Source of the DNA: Gammaproteobacteria bacterium
GTDB lineage: Bacteria > Pseudomonadota > Gammaproteobacteria > JAJPIJ01
Assembly (NCBI GenBank): GCA_022071965.1
Contig: JAJVIQ010000003.1
Coordinates: 62,001 to 126,000 of the forward strand
DNA: 64,000 nt
Direction of reading: 5' to 3'
Part shown: one piece after another, positions 36,155 through 49,518 of the stretch
Layout of the letters: each line of letters opens with the position of its first letter
How positions within the stretch are numbered: position 1 is the stretch's first letter
Position numbers and translations under genes: made by a program
The notes under the pieces: model-generated
What the model saw: only the letters and a program-made list of their open reading frames with translations
The model's database searches: none
What the model was told of the DNA's origin: nothing

Positions 36155-36949
36155 ATGGCGGCAAGACCCGTGATAGCGTGGGAGTCCGCCGACCAGGCCT
36201 CGTGCCTTTATCATGGCGACCGGCTCGAGGTGATGGCCGCGCTGCCGGAGGCCAGCATCGACTGCATCTGGACCGACCCCCCGTACTTTCTTTCCAACGA
36301 CGGCACGACCTGCATTGCGGGCAGGCGGGCGAAGGTCAACAAAGGCGAGTGGGACCGCAGCCGGGGCGTGGCCCACGACCATGCGGTCAACCGGGAGTGG
36401 CTGCAGGCCTGTCATCGACTGCTGAAGCCCTCCGGGACGATCTGGGTGAGCGGCACGCTGCACGTCTACCTGAGCGTCGGCATGGCGATGATGGAGATCG
36501 GATACCGCATCCTGAACGACATCGTCTGGGAGAAGCCCAATCCGCCCCCGAATCTCGGCTGCCGCTGCTTCACGCACAGCACGGAGGTGATCCTCTGGGC
36601 CACCAAGGCGGCCCGCGGCGGCAAGGATAGGCACGTGTTCAACTACGCCGCGATGAAGGCGGAGAACGAAGGCCGGCAGATGAAGAACGTCTGGCGTATG
36701 GCCGCAACGGGCCGCGCGGAGAAGATCCACGGCAGCCACCCCACGCAGAAGCCTCTCGCCCTCGTCGAACGCTGCCTGCGCGCCAGCACGCATCCGGGGG
36801 ACCTCGTCTTCGATCCGTTCGCGGGCTCCGGCAGCACCGGCGTGGCGGCCCTGTCGATGGGCCGTCGGTTCATCGGCTGCGAACTCGAGTCGCGCTACGT
36901 CAACCTCGCGCGTGCGCGCCTGCGCGGCGTCGGGCCCGCGGACAACTGA
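36155..36949 (+). CDS. Orphan DpnA-like DNA adenine methyltransferase
   Basis: A 264-residue beta-class DNA methyltransferase: the catalytic motif [11 protein letters not shown] (41-51) precedes the AdoMet motif [11 protein letters not shown] (about 219-229). The segments [38 protein letters not shown] and HPTQKPLAL strongly resemble DpnA (M.DpnII second enzyme), recalled from memory, which modifies adenine in GATC. No restriction gene is adjacent. It therefore looks like a solitary methyltransferase set inside a housekeeping operon between bolA and dapE. Specificity is inferred. Confidence 0.88.
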   Translation: MAARPVIAWESADQASCLYHGDRLEVMAALPEASIDCIWTDPPYFLSNDGTTCIAGRRAKVNKGEWDRSRGVAHDHAVNREWLQACHRLLKPSGTIWVSGTLHVYLSVGMAMMEIGYRILNDIVWEKPNPPPNLGCRCFTHSTEVILWATKAARGGKDRHVFNYAAMKAENEGRQMKNVWRMAATGRAEKIHGSHPTQKPLALVERCLRASTHPGDLVFDPFAGSGSTGVAALSMGRRFIGCELESRYVNLARARLRGVGPADN

Positions 36950-36962
36950 TACCATTGACGGC

Positions 36963-38090
36963 ATGAGCGAGACACTGGAGCTGGCGAAGGCGCTGATCAG
37001 CCGGCCGTCGGTGACGCCGGATGACGCGGCCTGCCAGGCGATCGTCGCGGCGCGCCTGCGCAAGGCCGGCTTCGCCATCGAGGCCATGATGTTCGGCGAG
37101 GTCGAGAATCTGTGGGCACGGCGCGGGCAGGCGCGGCCGCTGCTCGCATTCGCGGGCCACACCGACGTGGTTCCGCCCGGCCCGCGCGATGCCTGGACCT
37201 CGGATCCGTTCGTGCCCGAGGTCAGGGATGGGATGCTCTACGGGCGCGGCGCCGCCGATATGAAGAGCGGCATCGCCGCGATGGTGGTGGCCGTGGAACG
37301 CTTCGTGGCCCGCCATCCTGATCATCGCGGCTCAATCGCCTTCCTGCTCACCAGCGACGAGGAGGGACCGTCGGTGGACGGCACGGTCAAGGTCATCGAG
37401 AGGCTCGAGCGGCGCGGTGAGAAGATCGACTGGTGCCTGATCGGCGAGCCGTCGTCGGAGTCGCGGCTGGGAGACGCGGTCAAGAACGGGCGTCGCGGCT
37501 CCTTGAACGGCGTGCTCAAGGTGAGGGGGATCCAGGGTCACGTCGCCTATCCCCACCTGGCCCGTAACCCGATACACGACGTTGCGCCGGCCTTGGCGGA
37601 GCTCACCCGTATCGAATGGGATCGCGGCAACGATCATTTCCCTCCGACCGGCTTCCAGATCTCCAACATCAACGGCGGCACCGGCGCGGAGAACATCATC
37701 CCCGGCGCCGTCGAGGTTCTCTTCAATTTCCGCTTCTCCACCGAGCAGACCGCCGAGCGCCTGCGGGCGCGCGTCGAAGACCTGTTGCGGCGCCACGAAC
37801 TGGACTACGAACTGAACTGGCGGCTGTCCGGAGATCCGTTTCTCACACCTACCGGCGAGCTCGTGGACGCCGCGCGCAATGCGATCAGGGAGGTCACCGG
37901 GGTGGAGACGCAGCTTTCGACCGGCGGTGGCACCTCCGACGGCCGCTTCATCGCCCCGACCGGCGCGCAGGTGCTGGAAGTCGGGCCAATCAACCGCACC
38001 ATCCACAAGGTCGACGAGTGTGTTCCCGTTGCCGACCTCGAGGCGCTTGCCGGGATCTACGAGCGCGTGCTGGCAGGACTCCTCGCCTGA
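36963..38090 (+). CDS. dapE: Succinyl-diaminopimelate desuccinylase
   Basis: This 375-residue M20 zinc hydrolase of lysine and peptidoglycan precursor synthesis has the metal motif [11 protein letters not shown], the catalytic Glu pair in [12 protein letters not shown], and further ligands in [11 protein letters not shown] and [10 protein letters not shown]. The ATG at 36963 was chosen because the family N-terminus ([22 protein letters not shown]) starts there. A TGATACCAT extended -10 ends seven bases before it, suggesting its own near-leaderless promoter. The 3' end overlaps the convergent methyltransferase gene by 34 bases. Confidence 0.95.
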   Translation: MSETLELAKALISRPSVTPDDAACQAIVAARLRKAGFAIEAMMFGEVENLWARRGQARPLLAFAGHTDVVPPGPRDAWTSDPFVPEVRDGMLYGRGAADMKSGIAAMVVAVERFVARHPDHRGSIAFLLTSDEEGPSVDGTVKVIERLERRGEKIDWCLIGEPSSESRLGDAVKNGRRGSLNGVLKVRGIQGHVAYPHLARNPIHDVAPALAELTRIEWDRGNDHFPPTGFQISNINGGTGAENIIPGAVEVLFNFRFSTEQTAERLRARVEDLLRRHELDYELNWRLSGDPFLTPTGELVDAARNAIREVTGVETQLSTGGGTSDGRFIAPTGAQVLEVGPINRTIHKVDECVPVADLEALAGIYERVLAGLLA

Positions 38091-38710
38091 AGCCTGACGG
38101 CGTGCTCCGCACGCTCCAGCTGCCAGAGCGGTACGCCCGAACCGCGCCGCAGCCAGAGGCCGGCGCCGATCTCGAGGAACGAACGCTGCAGCCTCGAGCG
38201 GTACCATCGCGCCGGCCGCAGGTGCACGTCACCGTCGGTGCGCCGCCGATCGGCGTTCGACATCCAGTCCTCGCTCGTCAGCGCATTGAAGTAGAGCAGT
38301 CCGTCGCACAGGCGCGCCAGATTGGCGACTGCGCGCGCCGCCTGCCCATCCCCCAGGTACTGCAGCACGCCGTTGCAGACGACGAGCTGGAACCTCTTGC
38401 GCGCGGCGTAGCGATCGAGGCTGCCCCGCGTCCAGCCGTAACGTCGGCAGAGATAATCGCTGTACTCCAGGCCGACGTACGCGGCAGACGGCAAGAACCG
38501 CCCGAAAGGCGCGCGCAGCCAACCGCAGCCGCAGCCGGCGTCGAGGATGCGCCGCACCGGAAGGTCCAGATAACCGATGTATGCAGCGATGAACCGCGCC
38601 AGCCGCCGCATGTCATCGCGACTGTTCACCGCCGTGCGTGGATCGAGGTAGTGGCGCCGGTAGTAGTCCCTGTCGAACCGCGCAGCGCGCGCTGGCCTTG
38701 CGACCGCCAT
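38057..38710 (-). CDS. Class I SAM-dependent methyltransferase, substrate unknown
   Basis: A 217-residue Rossmann-fold methyltransferase with motif [17 protein letters not shown] (about residues 54-69) and an acidic-loop segment [10 protein letters not shown]. Motif IV is [14 protein letters not shown]. The N-terminus is basic ([17 protein letters not shown]). I cannot name a substrate. It lies 4 bases downstream of icd on the same strand, and its last 34 bases overlap the 3' end of dapE. Confidence 0.8.
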   Translation of the reverse strand: MAVARPARAARFDRDYYRRHYLDPRTAVNSRDDMRRLARFIAAYIGYLDLPVRRILDAGCGCGWLRAPFGRFLPSAAYVGLEYSDYLCRRYGWTRGSLDRYAARKRFQLVVCNGVLQYLGDGQAARAVANLARLCDGLLYFNALTSEDWMSNADRRRTDGDVHLRPARWYRSRLQRSFLEIGAGLWLRRGSGVPLWQLERAEHAVRLQARSPASTRS

Positions 38711-38714
38711 ACGC

Positions 38715-40052
38715 CTACATGTGCCGGATGATCGCCTCGCCGAAGCCGGAGGTCGTCACCAGGGTCGCGCCGGGCAGCAGCCGCTGCATCTCTTCTTCCA
38801 CGTCGCTCTTAGAGCGGTGCTCCGCGCCAAGGGCCTTGCGCGGCGTGATGCCCGCACGCACGCGCGCAAGGTCGAAAGTGACGGTCTTGGCGGCGATGGC
38901 GCCGGCCACGCCCTTGATGATCAGGTCGGCCGCCTCCTTCCATCCGAGGTGCCGCAGCATCATCTCCGCGGAGAGGACGATGGATCCCGGGTTCACCCGG
39001 TTCTTGCCGGCGAACGACGGCGCCGAGCCGTGCGTGGCCTCGAACACCGCCGCCCTGTCGCCGATGTTGCCGCCCGGCGCGATGCCCAGGCCGCCCACCT
39101 GCGCCGCCAGCGCATCGGAGATGTAGTCGCCGTTCAGATTCAACGTTGCGATGACGTCGTAGTCTTCCGGCTTGAGCAGGATCTGCTGCAGGAAGTTGTC
39201 GGCGATGACGTCCTTGATGACGATCTCATGCCCGCTCCGCGGATTCCTCATGGTGCACCAGGGTCCGTCGCCGATGAGCCGGGCGCCGAACTCGCTGCGG
39301 GCCAGCTCGTAGCCCCAGTTGCGGAACGCGCCCTCCGTGTATTTCATGATGTTGCCCTTGTGCACGATCGTCACCGAGCGGCTGTCGTTGTCGAGCGCGT
39401 ACTGCAGCGCGCGGCGGATGAGCCGGGTGGTTCCCGTCTTCGAGACGTGCTTCACCCCCACGCCGCAATGTTCGGTGAAGGGCATGCTCGTCACGCCCAT
39501 TTCGTTGCGAAGAAAATCGATGAACTTCCCGGCCTGCGCCGAATCCGCCGGCCATTCGATGCCCGTGTAGACATCCTCGGTGGCCTCGCGGAAGATCACC
39601 ATATCGGTTCCGCCGTTCTGCTTCATGGGCGAATCCACCCCGGGGAAATACCGTATCGGCCGGCATATCGCGTACAGATCCAGCACCTGGCGGATGGTGA
39701 CGTTGAGCGAGCGCTTGCCCTCGGCGACCGGCGTGGTGAGCGGCCCCTTGATGCCTACGACGTAGTCGGCGCACGCATCGAGCGTCTCCTGCGGCAGGTT
39801 CACCTCGTCGCCATACAGCTTCTGCGCCTTTTCCCCGGCGTAGACCTCCATCCAGGCGATGGCGCGCGACCTGCCGTACGCCTTGCTCACCGCCGCGTCG
39901 ACCACGCGGCGCATCACCGGGGTGACGTCCACGCCGATGCCGTCGCCCTCGATGAAGGGGACGATCGGGTGGCTTGGAACATTCAGGCTGCAATCGGCGT
40001 TGATCGTGATGCGCTCGCCCTGCGCAGGCACGAGTATCTTTTCGTAGGCCAT
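38715..40052 (-). CDS. icd: Isocitrate dehydrogenase with atypical coenzyme-site residues
   Basis: A 445-residue homodimeric isocitrate dehydrogenase. The isocitrate-binding Ser and Arg (SLNVTIRQ), [20 protein letters not shown] and KVNPGS-like [18 protein letters not shown] are conserved; the Ser is the one phosphorylated by AceK in E. coli. Two coenzyme-selecting residues that are Lys-Tyr in E. coli (APKYAG) are Ser-Phe here (APSFAG), and the later Tyr is Phe (VTFDLAR), so NADP specificity is not assured. About 29 extra residues lie before the C-terminal [11 protein letters not shown]. It stands next to aceBA, where carbon is split between TCA cycle and glyoxylate shunt. Confidence 0.93.
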   Translation of the reverse strand: MAYEKILVPAQGERITINADCSLNVPSHPIVPFIEGDGIGVDVTPVMRRVVDAAVSKAYGRSRAIAWMEVYAGEKAQKLYGDEVNLPQETLDACADYVVGIKGPLTTPVAEGKRSLNVTIRQVLDLYAICRPIRYFPGVDSPMKQNGGTDMVIFREATEDVYTGIEWPADSAQAGKFIDFLRNEMGVTSMPFTEHCGVGVKHVSKTGTTRLIRRALQYALDNDSRSVTIVHKGNIMKYTEGAFRNWGYELARSEFGARLIGDGPWCTMRNPRSGHEIVIKDVIADNFLQQILLKPEDYDVIATLNLNGDYISDALAAQVGGLGIAPGGNIGDRAAVFEATHGSAPSFAGKNRVNPGSIVLSAEMMLRHLGWKEAADLIIKGVAGAIAAKTVTFDLARVRAGITPRKALGAEHRSKSDVEEEMQRLLPGATLVTTSGFGEAIIRHM

Positions 40053-40199
40053 GATGAATCGTTCGCGGCGGCGTGAGACGAGATTCCTACGATAGCCGGT
40101 CGCGCGCGGCGACGCCACACCCGAAACCGCGCTCCTGCGCCGTCAGCCGTCGCACTGCACACCTCACGTCGTCCGGCAGGCGAGGCGCCGGAACACAAG

Positions 40200-40233
40200 A
40201 AAAAACCCGTCCGGTCTTTGCATGCCGGACGGG
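40200..40233 (-). terminator. Rho-independent terminator after aceA
   Basis: On the minus strand a 9-bp GC-rich stem (CCCGTCCGG with CCGGACGGG), with a 10-base loop, is followed directly by TTTTTT. It begins about 40 bases after the aceA stop codon and should end the aceB-aceA transcript before icd. Confidence 0.9.
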
Positions 40234-40273
40234 CTGGCAGGAGTATCGCTCGGTCGGCGTCCCGCGCCGTCGA

Positions 40274-41584
<1,311 letters not shown>

Positions 41585-41610
41585 AATCTGTTATCTCCTG
41601 CCAGTGTGTC

Positions 41611-43218
41611 TCAGGCCAAAAGGCCGTAAGCCTCCAAGGTCAAAAAGTTCGGCAGCCTCTTCCCAGTCACCATCTTGTCCAAGAGCTCCGCGGCCTCTTT
41701 GTATTTGCGGGATTGGTAGAGCACGTCGCCCAACTGCCGACGAATGATTTGCAGATCCTCCGCGAGCAGCTCCCTGAACATCTCGACAGTGACCCGGCGT
41801 CCGTCTTCGAGCACGCCCTTGGGATGCCGTATCCACTGCCAGACCTGCGCGCGGGAAATCTCCGCCGTCGCAGCATCCTCCATCAGGTTCGCGATCGGGA
41901 CGGCGCCCCGGCCGCTCAGCCACGACTCCGTGTATCGCAGCGCCGAGCTCACGTTGTTGATGAGGCCACGAATGGTGATGGTGCCTTCGGGTACCTTCAA
42001 CAAGTCCGCAGCCGCCACGTGAACGTCCGCACGCAGGTTGTGTATCTGGTTCGGTTCCGGCATGAATCGGTCGAAGACCTCACGCGCCAGCGGCACCAGC
42101 AGCGGATGCGCCACCCAGGTGCCGTCATGTCCGGCCTTCACCTCCCGCTCCTTGTCCGCGCGCACCTTGGCAAGCGCCGCTTCGTTGGCGATGTGATCGT
42201 CCTTGATCGGTATCTGCGCCGCCATGCCGCCCATGGCGTGCGCCCCACGCCGGTGGCAGGTCTGGATGAGCAGGTGCGAATAGGATTTCAGGAAGTGCTG
42301 ATCCATGGTCAGCTGCGCGCGATCGGGCAGCACGAACTCCGGGTGATTGCGCATGCACTTGATGAAGCTGAAGACGTAGTCCCAGCGGCCGCAGTTCAGG
42401 CCGACGGCGTGATCGCGCAGCTCGTAGAGGACCTCGTGCATCTCGAAGACCGCGGTCAGCGTCTCGACCAGCGCAGTGGCCTTGATCGTGCCGCGCAGGA
42501 TGCCGAGGGTGTCCTGGGCGAAATTGAACACCTCGTTCCACAGCCGCGCCTCGCGGTGGCTCTCCATTTTCGGCAGATAGAAATACGGCCCGGCGCCCTT
42601 GTCGATGAGGGTCTTGGCGTTGTGGAAGAAGAACAGGCCGAAATCGAACAGTCCCGCGGGGATGGCCTCGCCGTTCAACAGGCAATGTCCCTCGTGCAGG
42701 TGCCAGCCGCGCGGCCGCACGATGAGCGTCGCCGTCTTTGCATTCAGCCGGTAGGTCTTGCCCTCCGGCCCGTGAAAGTCGATGGTGCCTCGGACGGCAT
42801 CGTATAGGTTGACCTGGCCGTCCATCATCTGCTCCCACGTGGGGCTGGACGAGTCCTCGAAGTCGGCCATGAAGGTGTTGGCGCCGGAGTTCAGGGCGTT
42901 GATCACCATCTTGCGGTCCACCGGCCCGGTGATCTCCACGCGCCGGTCCTGCAGCAGCGGCGGCACGCCGGCGACTTTCCACTCGCCCTCGCGCACGTGC
43001 GCGGTCTCCGGCAGAAAGTCCGGCAGACCGCCGGCGTCGAAGTACTCCTGGCGGCGGATGCGGATGTTCAGCAACTCCTTGCAGCGGGGGCCGAAACGCG
43101 TGGCCAGCTCCTCCACGAACCCGAGGGCATCGGACGTGAGCAGCTCGGCATAACGCCGGGTCACCGGTCCGTTTATCACCAGACCGGATTGAAACGCGGT
43201 CCTGAGGATTGCGCTCAT
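41611..43218 (-). CDS. aceB: Malate synthase A
   Basis: This 535-residue (from ATG 43218) second enzyme of the glyoxylate shunt condenses glyoxylate with acetyl-CoA. Signature segments are MADFEDSSSPTWEQMMDGQ, IVRPRGWHLHEGH, FYLPKMESHREARLW-like blocks with catalytic Arg and Glu (GTIKATALVETLTAVFEM), and LNCGRWDYVFSFIK. A GTG three codons upstream (43227) has better spacing from the GGAGGAG site and is a possible alternative start. A sigma70 promoter with TTGTCA and TAAATT lies upstream, facing a LysR gene. Confidence 0.96.
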   Translation of the reverse strand: MSAILRTAFQSGLVINGPVTRRYAELLTSDALGFVEELATRFGPRCKELLNIRIRRQEYFDAGGLPDFLPETAHVREGEWKVAGVPPLLQDRRVEITGPVDRKMVINALNSGANTFMADFEDSSSPTWEQMMDGQVNLYDAVRGTIDFHGPEGKTYRLNAKTATLIVRPRGWHLHEGHCLLNGEAIPAGLFDFGLFFFHNAKTLIDKGAGPYFYLPKMESHREARLWNEVFNFAQDTLGILRGTIKATALVETLTAVFEMHEVLYELRDHAVGLNCGRWDYVFSFIKCMRNHPEFVLPDRAQLTMDQHFLKSYSHLLIQTCHRRGAHAMGGMAAQIPIKDDHIANEAALAKVRADKEREVKAGHDGTWVAHPLLVPLAREVFDRFMPEPNQIHNLRADVHVAAADLLKVPEGTITIRGLINNVSSALRYTESWLSGRGAVPIANLMEDAATAEISRAQVWQWIRHPKGVLEDGRRVTVEMFRELLAEDLQIIRRQLGDVLYQSRKYKEAAELLDKMVTGKRLPNFLTLEAYGLLA

Positions 43219-43287
43219 CTCCGTCACCGCTCCTCCGCTGCTGTCGGCCCCATGGAAACGGGGCGGAATTTCAATCAGATCATTTCG

Positions 43288-43316
43288 AATTTAGGTTGCG
43301 GCGCACCATTTGACAA
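43288..43316 (-). promoter_or_regulatory. Predicted sigma70 promoter of aceB-aceA
   Basis: Read on the minus strand: -35 TTGTCA (43316-43311), a 17-base spacer, and -10 TAAATT (43293-43288). The expected transcript start is near 43281, giving a leader of about 60 bases. The -35 sequence is also the -35 of the divergent lysR promoter. Confidence 0.6.
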
Positions 43317-43340
43317 GACAATTTTTTCAATGTTTAGTAT
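43310..43340 (+). promoter_or_regulatory. Predicted sigma70 promoter of the lysR gene
   Basis: A perfect -35 TTGACA at 43310-43315 is followed by TTTAGT at 43333-43338 (17-base spacing) or TAGTAT at 43335-43340 (19-base spacing) as -10. It overlaps the aceB -35 on the other strand by five bases, so the two polymerases could not bind at once. Confidence 0.55.
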
Positions 43341-43342
43341 TG
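43328..43342. promoter_or_regulatory. Candidate LysR-type operator dyad
   Basis: CAAT-GTTTAGT-ATTG is a 15-base imperfect palindrome in which a T and an A are 11 bases apart across the dyad, as in LysR boxes. It covers the predicted -10 of the lysR gene, which would fit autorepression. Short dyads in AT-rich DNA are common, so this is tentative. Confidence 0.35.
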
Positions 43343-43366
43343 GCGTGGTCAATATTTAGACATCGC

Positions 43367-44356
43367 ATGCCCAACCGGGACCGGCGCTTCTACTACAAGC
43401 GGGATCGGCTCAAGCAGCTCCGGGCCTTCTGTTTCAGTGCCGAAACCGGGCGCATTTCGAAGGCGGCGGAGCGAATGTTCCTGAGCCAGCCCTCGGTGTC
43501 CCTCCTCGTGCAGGCCCTGGAGAAGGACCTGAGCGCCAAGTTGTTCGAGCGCAACGGACCCCGCATCCAACTCACGCCCGAGGGACGGCTGCTCTACGAG
43601 CTGGCCGCTCCCCTCGTCGAGGGCATGGAGACGCTGCCGGCGACCTTCGCGGAAAAGTCCCAGAACATCGTCTCCGGGGAGCTGCGCATAGCTGCCGGCG
43701 AAACGGCCATCCTCTACATCCTGCCCGAGGCCATGAAGGCGTTCACGGAGTCCTACCCGGCCGTGCACTTCAATCTCCATAACGTCACCGCGCGCGACGG
43801 TCTCGCGCTGCTGCGGGCGAACGAGGCGGAGTTCATGGTCGGCACCCTACTGGAGATGTCCGACGACATCGAATACCGGCCGCTCGGGGCCTACGATCCC
43901 ATGCTCATCACCCCTCGCGACCATCCGCTGGCCGCCCGCAAGGACATCACCCTGGAGGATATCGCTGCCCACGGCCTCATCCTGCCTCCGCGCCACCTCT
44001 CCAGCTCGCGCATGGTCGACCTGGTGTTCGAGCAGCACCACGTGCCCTACCAGATCCGGCTGGAGGCCGGCGGCTGGGAGGTCATCAAGCAGTTCGTGGC
44101 GCGCGGGCTGGGCATTTCCATCTGCGCGAGCCTGTGCCTGACCGGCGCCGAGGATCTCGCGGCCATCCCCGTGGGCCAGTACTTCCCGCGCCGGAACTAC
44201 GGGATCATCCTCCGCAAGGGCAAGCACCTGAGCCCCGCCGGCCGGCATTTCATCGATCTGCTGTCGCAGACGAACCTGAGGGCGGATCCGGCAGGCAAAC
44301 CTGTGCGCTTCGCCCAGGGCCGGCGCTTGTCAAAAGGCGGAAAACGCGACATATAA
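43367..44356 (+). CDS. LysR family transcriptional regulator, divergent from aceBA
   Basis: A 329-residue regulator. The helix-turn-helix lies in residues about 18-75 ([20 protein letters not shown] and [20 protein letters not shown]), followed by a periplasmic-binding-like effector domain (about 95-300). The overall pattern resembles the CysB/Cbl side of the family. The ATG at 43367 directly follows the promoter region. Its divergent position and shared promoter DNA suggest that it controls the glyoxylate shunt; the effector is unknown. Confidence 0.9.
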   Translation: MPNRDRRFYYKRDRLKQLRAFCFSAETGRISKAAERMFLSQPSVSLLVQALEKDLSAKLFERNGPRIQLTPEGRLLYELAAPLVEGMETLPATFAEKSQNIVSGELRIAAGETAILYILPEAMKAFTESYPAVHFNLHNVTARDGLALLRANEAEFMVGTLLEMSDDIEYRPLGAYDPMLITPRDHPLAARKDITLEDIAAHGLILPPRHLSSSRMVDLVFEQHHVPYQIRLEAGGWEVIKQFVARGLGISICASLCLTGAEDLAAIPVGQYFPRRNYGIILRKGKHLSPAGRHFIDLLSQTNLRADPAGKPVRFAQGRRLSKGGKRDI

Positions 44357-44357
44357 T
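44327..44357 (+). promoter_or_regulatory. Predicted promoter of clpS-clpA
   Basis: TTGTCA at 44327-44332 and a perfect TATAAT at 44352-44357 (19-base spacing) lie inside the last codons of the lysR gene. They would give a leader of about 33 bases before the clpS ATG. Confidence 0.5.
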
Positions 44358-44396
44358 GATTCAAGGGTCTCGGTAACGGGTTCCGGGGTTTTGGTC

Positions 44397-44717
44397 ATGA
44401 GCGAGAAACCGGTTACGCGACGTGACGACGGGCTGGCGCTGGAGGAGGCGCGGCCACGCGTCAAGCGTCCGCCGCTGTACAACGTGGTGCTGCTGAACGA
44501 CGATTTCACTCCGATGGAGTTCGTCGTCCACATACTCGAACGCTTCTTTTCCAAGGATCGCCCGAGCGCGACCCGCATCATGCTCGAGGTGCACACGCGC
44601 GGCAAAGGTATCTGTGGCGCGTACACTCATGAGATCGCCGAAACCAAGGTCGCGCAGGTGAACGCCTATTCACGTGAGAATCAGCATCCGCTGCTCTGTA
44701 CCCTTGAACCCGTCTAA
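44397..44717 (+). CDS. clpS: ATP-dependent Clp protease adaptor ClpS
   Basis: A 106-residue adaptor that hands N-degron substrates to ClpA. The core motif [17 protein letters not shown], including the Asn-Asp pair and Met that read the N-terminal residue, and the later HTRGKGICG with the second pocket His are present. The ATG at 44397 was chosen over a TTG two codons upstream. It is followed 20 bases later by clpA, the usual pair. Confidence 0.95.
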   Translation: MSEKPVTRRDDGLALEEARPRVKRPPLYNVVLLNDDFTPMEFVVHILERFFSKDRPSATRIMLEVHTRGKGICGAYTHEIAETKVAQVNAYSRENQHPLLCTLEPV

Positions 44718-44737
44718 TCATGAAAGGGGCTTGAAAC

Positions 44738-47011
<2,274 letters not shown>

Positions 47012-47033
47012 TCGGCCCGCCCGGGCGGACCCG

Positions 47034-48347
47034 CTACAGCCTCTTGGTGAACACCTTGGAGTTGCGCTGCAGATTGTAGAGCCGTTTCCTGGCGACCGGC
47101 AGTTCGTCCACGGAGGCCTCGATGAACCCGCGCTCGATGAACCAGTGCGCGGTCTGCGTCGTCAGCACGAACAGCCCCTTGAGGCCCGCCTGGCGCGCCG
47201 CGGCCTCCAGGTTCGACAACAGCAGGTCTCCCCGGCCCTCCTTGCGGTAGTCCGGGTGCACGGACAGGCACGCGAGCTCGGCCATGCCTCCCTCCGCAAA
47301 CGGATAGATCGCGCCGCAGCCGATAATGGTGCCGTCGCGGACCAGTACCGAGAATTGATCGATCTCCGTCTCCAGCTTCTCCCGCGACCGCCGCACGAGC
47401 GTTCCGTCTTCCTCGAGCGGAGCGATCAGCGTGAGGATTCCGGCCACGTCGTCGATGGTCGCCTTGCGCAGGGTGTCGAACGGGGAGGCTGACACCAACG
47501 TCCCGATACCGTCGCGCGTGAACAGTTCGAGCAGCAACGCGCCGTCCACGCGCCGGTCAACGAGGTGCGCGCGCCGCACGCCGTTGCGGCAGGCGTTGAT
47601 CGCATCGTCCAGTTCAGGCATGCGATCGGCCAGCCCGGCGGTCGACGACAGCAGTTGCTGCGCCTCGCTGTCGGTGAACTGTCGCACCAGCTTGCCCTTG
47701 CGATCGATGACGTGCCGCCCTTCCAGCAGGAATATCAGCTTGGCCGCGCCGAGTGCGGACGAAACGGCCGTGGCGACCTCGTGCGCATTCACGTTGAAGC
47801 TCTCGCCCGTCGGCGAATACCCGATCGGCGGCACGACCACGATATCGCCGCTGTCCAGATCGGACCTGATGGCCTCGACGTCAACACGCCTGACGTTCCC
47901 GGAATAGTGGAAGTCCACGCCATTGCGCACTCCGATCGGCTTGGCCGTCACGTAGTTGCCGGAGGCGACACGGATGCGCGCATTCGGGGTCGGCGAATTC
48001 GCCAGTCCCTGTGAAAGCATGGCCATCACCTCGATGACCACGGTTCCGACCGCGTCCTTCACGCACGCGAGCATCGCCTCGTCGGTGATGCGGATCCCCT
48101 CCTCCGTCCTGAACTCCAGGCCACGGGCCTGCAGGCGTTCGTTCAACTGGTGGCGCGTGCCCGGAACTATCACCAGCCGTATGCCAAGGCTCGACAGCAG
48201 TGCGATGTCGTGGACGAGATTCCGGAAGGTCGCGTCGGCCACGGCCTGCCCGCTGAAACAGAGCACGAAGGTCTGCCCGCGGTGCGCATGGATGTACGGC
48301 GAAGCCTGCCTGAACCAGTCCACGAACTGTTTGTGCTTTTCCACCAT
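47034..48347 (-). CDS. argA: N-acetylglutamate synthase (amino-acid N-acetyltransferase)
   Basis: A 437-residue fusion of an amino-acid-kinase-like domain (residues 1-280, binds arginine as feedback inhibitor) and a C-terminal GNAT domain (about 290-437). Acetyl-CoA binding is indicated by LSVHPDYRKEGRGDLLL, and substrate region by CGAIYPFAEGGMAELA. This is the classic gammaproteobacterial ArgA for the first step of arginine synthesis. It follows argE by 13 bases on the same strand. Confidence 0.95.
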   Translation of the reverse strand: MVEKHKQFVDWFRQASPYIHAHRGQTFVLCFSGQAVADATFRNLVHDIALLSSLGIRLVIVPGTRHQLNERLQARGLEFRTEEGIRITDEAMLACVKDAVGTVVIEVMAMLSQGLANSPTPNARIRVASGNYVTAKPIGVRNGVDFHYSGNVRRVDVEAIRSDLDSGDIVVVPPIGYSPTGESFNVNAHEVATAVSSALGAAKLIFLLEGRHVIDRKGKLVRQFTDSEAQQLLSSTAGLADRMPELDDAINACRNGVRRAHLVDRRVDGALLLELFTRDGIGTLVSASPFDTLRKATIDDVAGILTLIAPLEEDGTLVRRSREKLETEIDQFSVLVRDGTIIGCGAIYPFAEGGMAELACLSVHPDYRKEGRGDLLLSNLEAAARQAGLKGLFVLTTQTAHWFIERGFIEASVDELPVARKRLYNLQRNSKVFTKRL

Positions 48348-48360
48348 CTACGTCGTCCCG

Positions 48361-49518
48361 TCATCGTAAGCAGAAATGCTCGATCATGCCCTTCAGGACC
48401 TTCACCATCGGCTCGAAGTGCGCAACCGGGACGTATTCGTTCGGCTGGTGCGCACGCGCGATGTCGCCGGCGCCGAGCACGATGGTCTCCAGGCCCATCT
48501 GCTGCAGGTACGGGCCCTCGGTGCCAAATGCCACCGACCCGGCAATCTTGCCGGTCAGCGCCTCGGCCACCTGCACCACCTCGGCGCGCGGATCGGTATC
48601 GAGCGGCGGTACGCCTTCGAACAGCGGCTCCACCTCGGCGGTAAGGCCTGTGTCGCGCAGCGCCGCGCCGACCACCTCGCGCATCTCCGCGCGTATGTCG
48701 TCGGCCTGCATCGCCGACAGGATGCGCAGGTCGACGTGCAGTTCGCACTCGGCGCAGATCTTGTTCGCGCTCTCCCCGCCGTGCACGTGGCCGAGGTTCA
48801 TGGTCGGCACCTGCACGGCAAAGGCCTCGTCGCGAAAGCGGCGCTGCAGTTCCTCGCGCCACGCGAGCAGCGCGGTGATGACCCTGTTCATGCCCTCCAG
48901 CGCGCTGCGCCCGCTCGCCGGGTCGCTCGCGTGCCCGGACCGGCCGAAGATGCGGATTACCTCCATCATCACGCCCTTGTGGGCACGGATGGGTCTCAGG
49001 CCCGTCGGCTCGCCGATCAACGCCCGGGCCCCGCGCAGGTCGACCGCCGACTGCAGCGCCTTGACGCCGGCCATCGAGCTTTCCTCGTCGGCCGTGGCGC
49101 ACACGACCAGCGAACGGCGCAGCCGATCCGGGTTGAGTCCCTGCAGCGACTCCAGCACCAGCGGGAAGAACGCCTTCATGTCCGCCGCGCCCAACCCGAC
49201 CAGCCGGCCGTCGCGCTCCGTGAGCCGGAAGGGGTCGCTGTCCCAGCCGTGCTCGTCGCAGGGGACCGTGTCGGTATGTCCGGAGAGCACCAGTCCGGGC
49301 TCCCCGTATCCCAGCGTGGCGACGACGTCGACCTTGTCGATCCCTCGCTGCACGGGCACCCACTCGACGCGGAATCCGAGCTCCTCGAGCCAGATCGCGA
49401 TCAACTCCGCCACGCCGCGATTGCTGCAGTCCAGACGCGGGTCGTGACTGCTCACCGAGGGCACTGCGACCAGGCGTCCCAGCTGGTGCGCGATACGCGA
49501 GTAATCGAGGGAACTCAT
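48361..49518 (-). CDS. argE: Acetylornithine deacetylase
   Basis: A 385-residue M20 metallohydrolase releasing ornithine from N-acetylornithine. Motifs: [15 protein letters not shown] (metal His and Asp), [16 protein letters not shown] (catalytic Glu) and [15 protein letters not shown]. The ATG at 49518 was chosen because the family alignment begins at [21 protein letters not shown]. Pairing with ArgA indicates the linear arginine pathway; another M20 protein (dapE) lies at 36963 but differs in substrate motifs. Confidence 0.94.
   Translation of the reverse strand: MSSLDYSRIAHQLGRLVAVPSVSSHDPRLDCSNRGVAELIAIWLEELGFRVEWVPVQRGIDKVDVVATLGYGEPGLVLSGHTDTVPCDEHGWDSDPFRLTERDGRLVGLGAADMKAFFPLVLESLQGLNPDRLRRSLVVCATADEESSMAGVKALQSAVDLRGARALIGEPTGLRPIRAHKGVMMEVIRIFGRSGHASDPASGRSALEGMNRVITALLAWREELQRRFRDEAFAVQVPTMNLGHVHGGESANKICAECELHVDLRILSAMQADDIRAEMREVVGAALRDTGLTAEVEPLFEGVPPLDTDPRAEVVQVAEALTGKIAGSVAFGTEGPYLQQMGLETIVLGAGDIARAHQPNEYVPVAHFEPMVKVLKGMIEHFCLR

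Noticed and set aside
47012-47033. 12-base palindrome CCGCCCGGGCGG between clpA and argA as a bidirectional terminator
   Set aside because: It has no loop bases of its own and no T-run on either side, so it does not meet the criteria for an intrinsic terminator.
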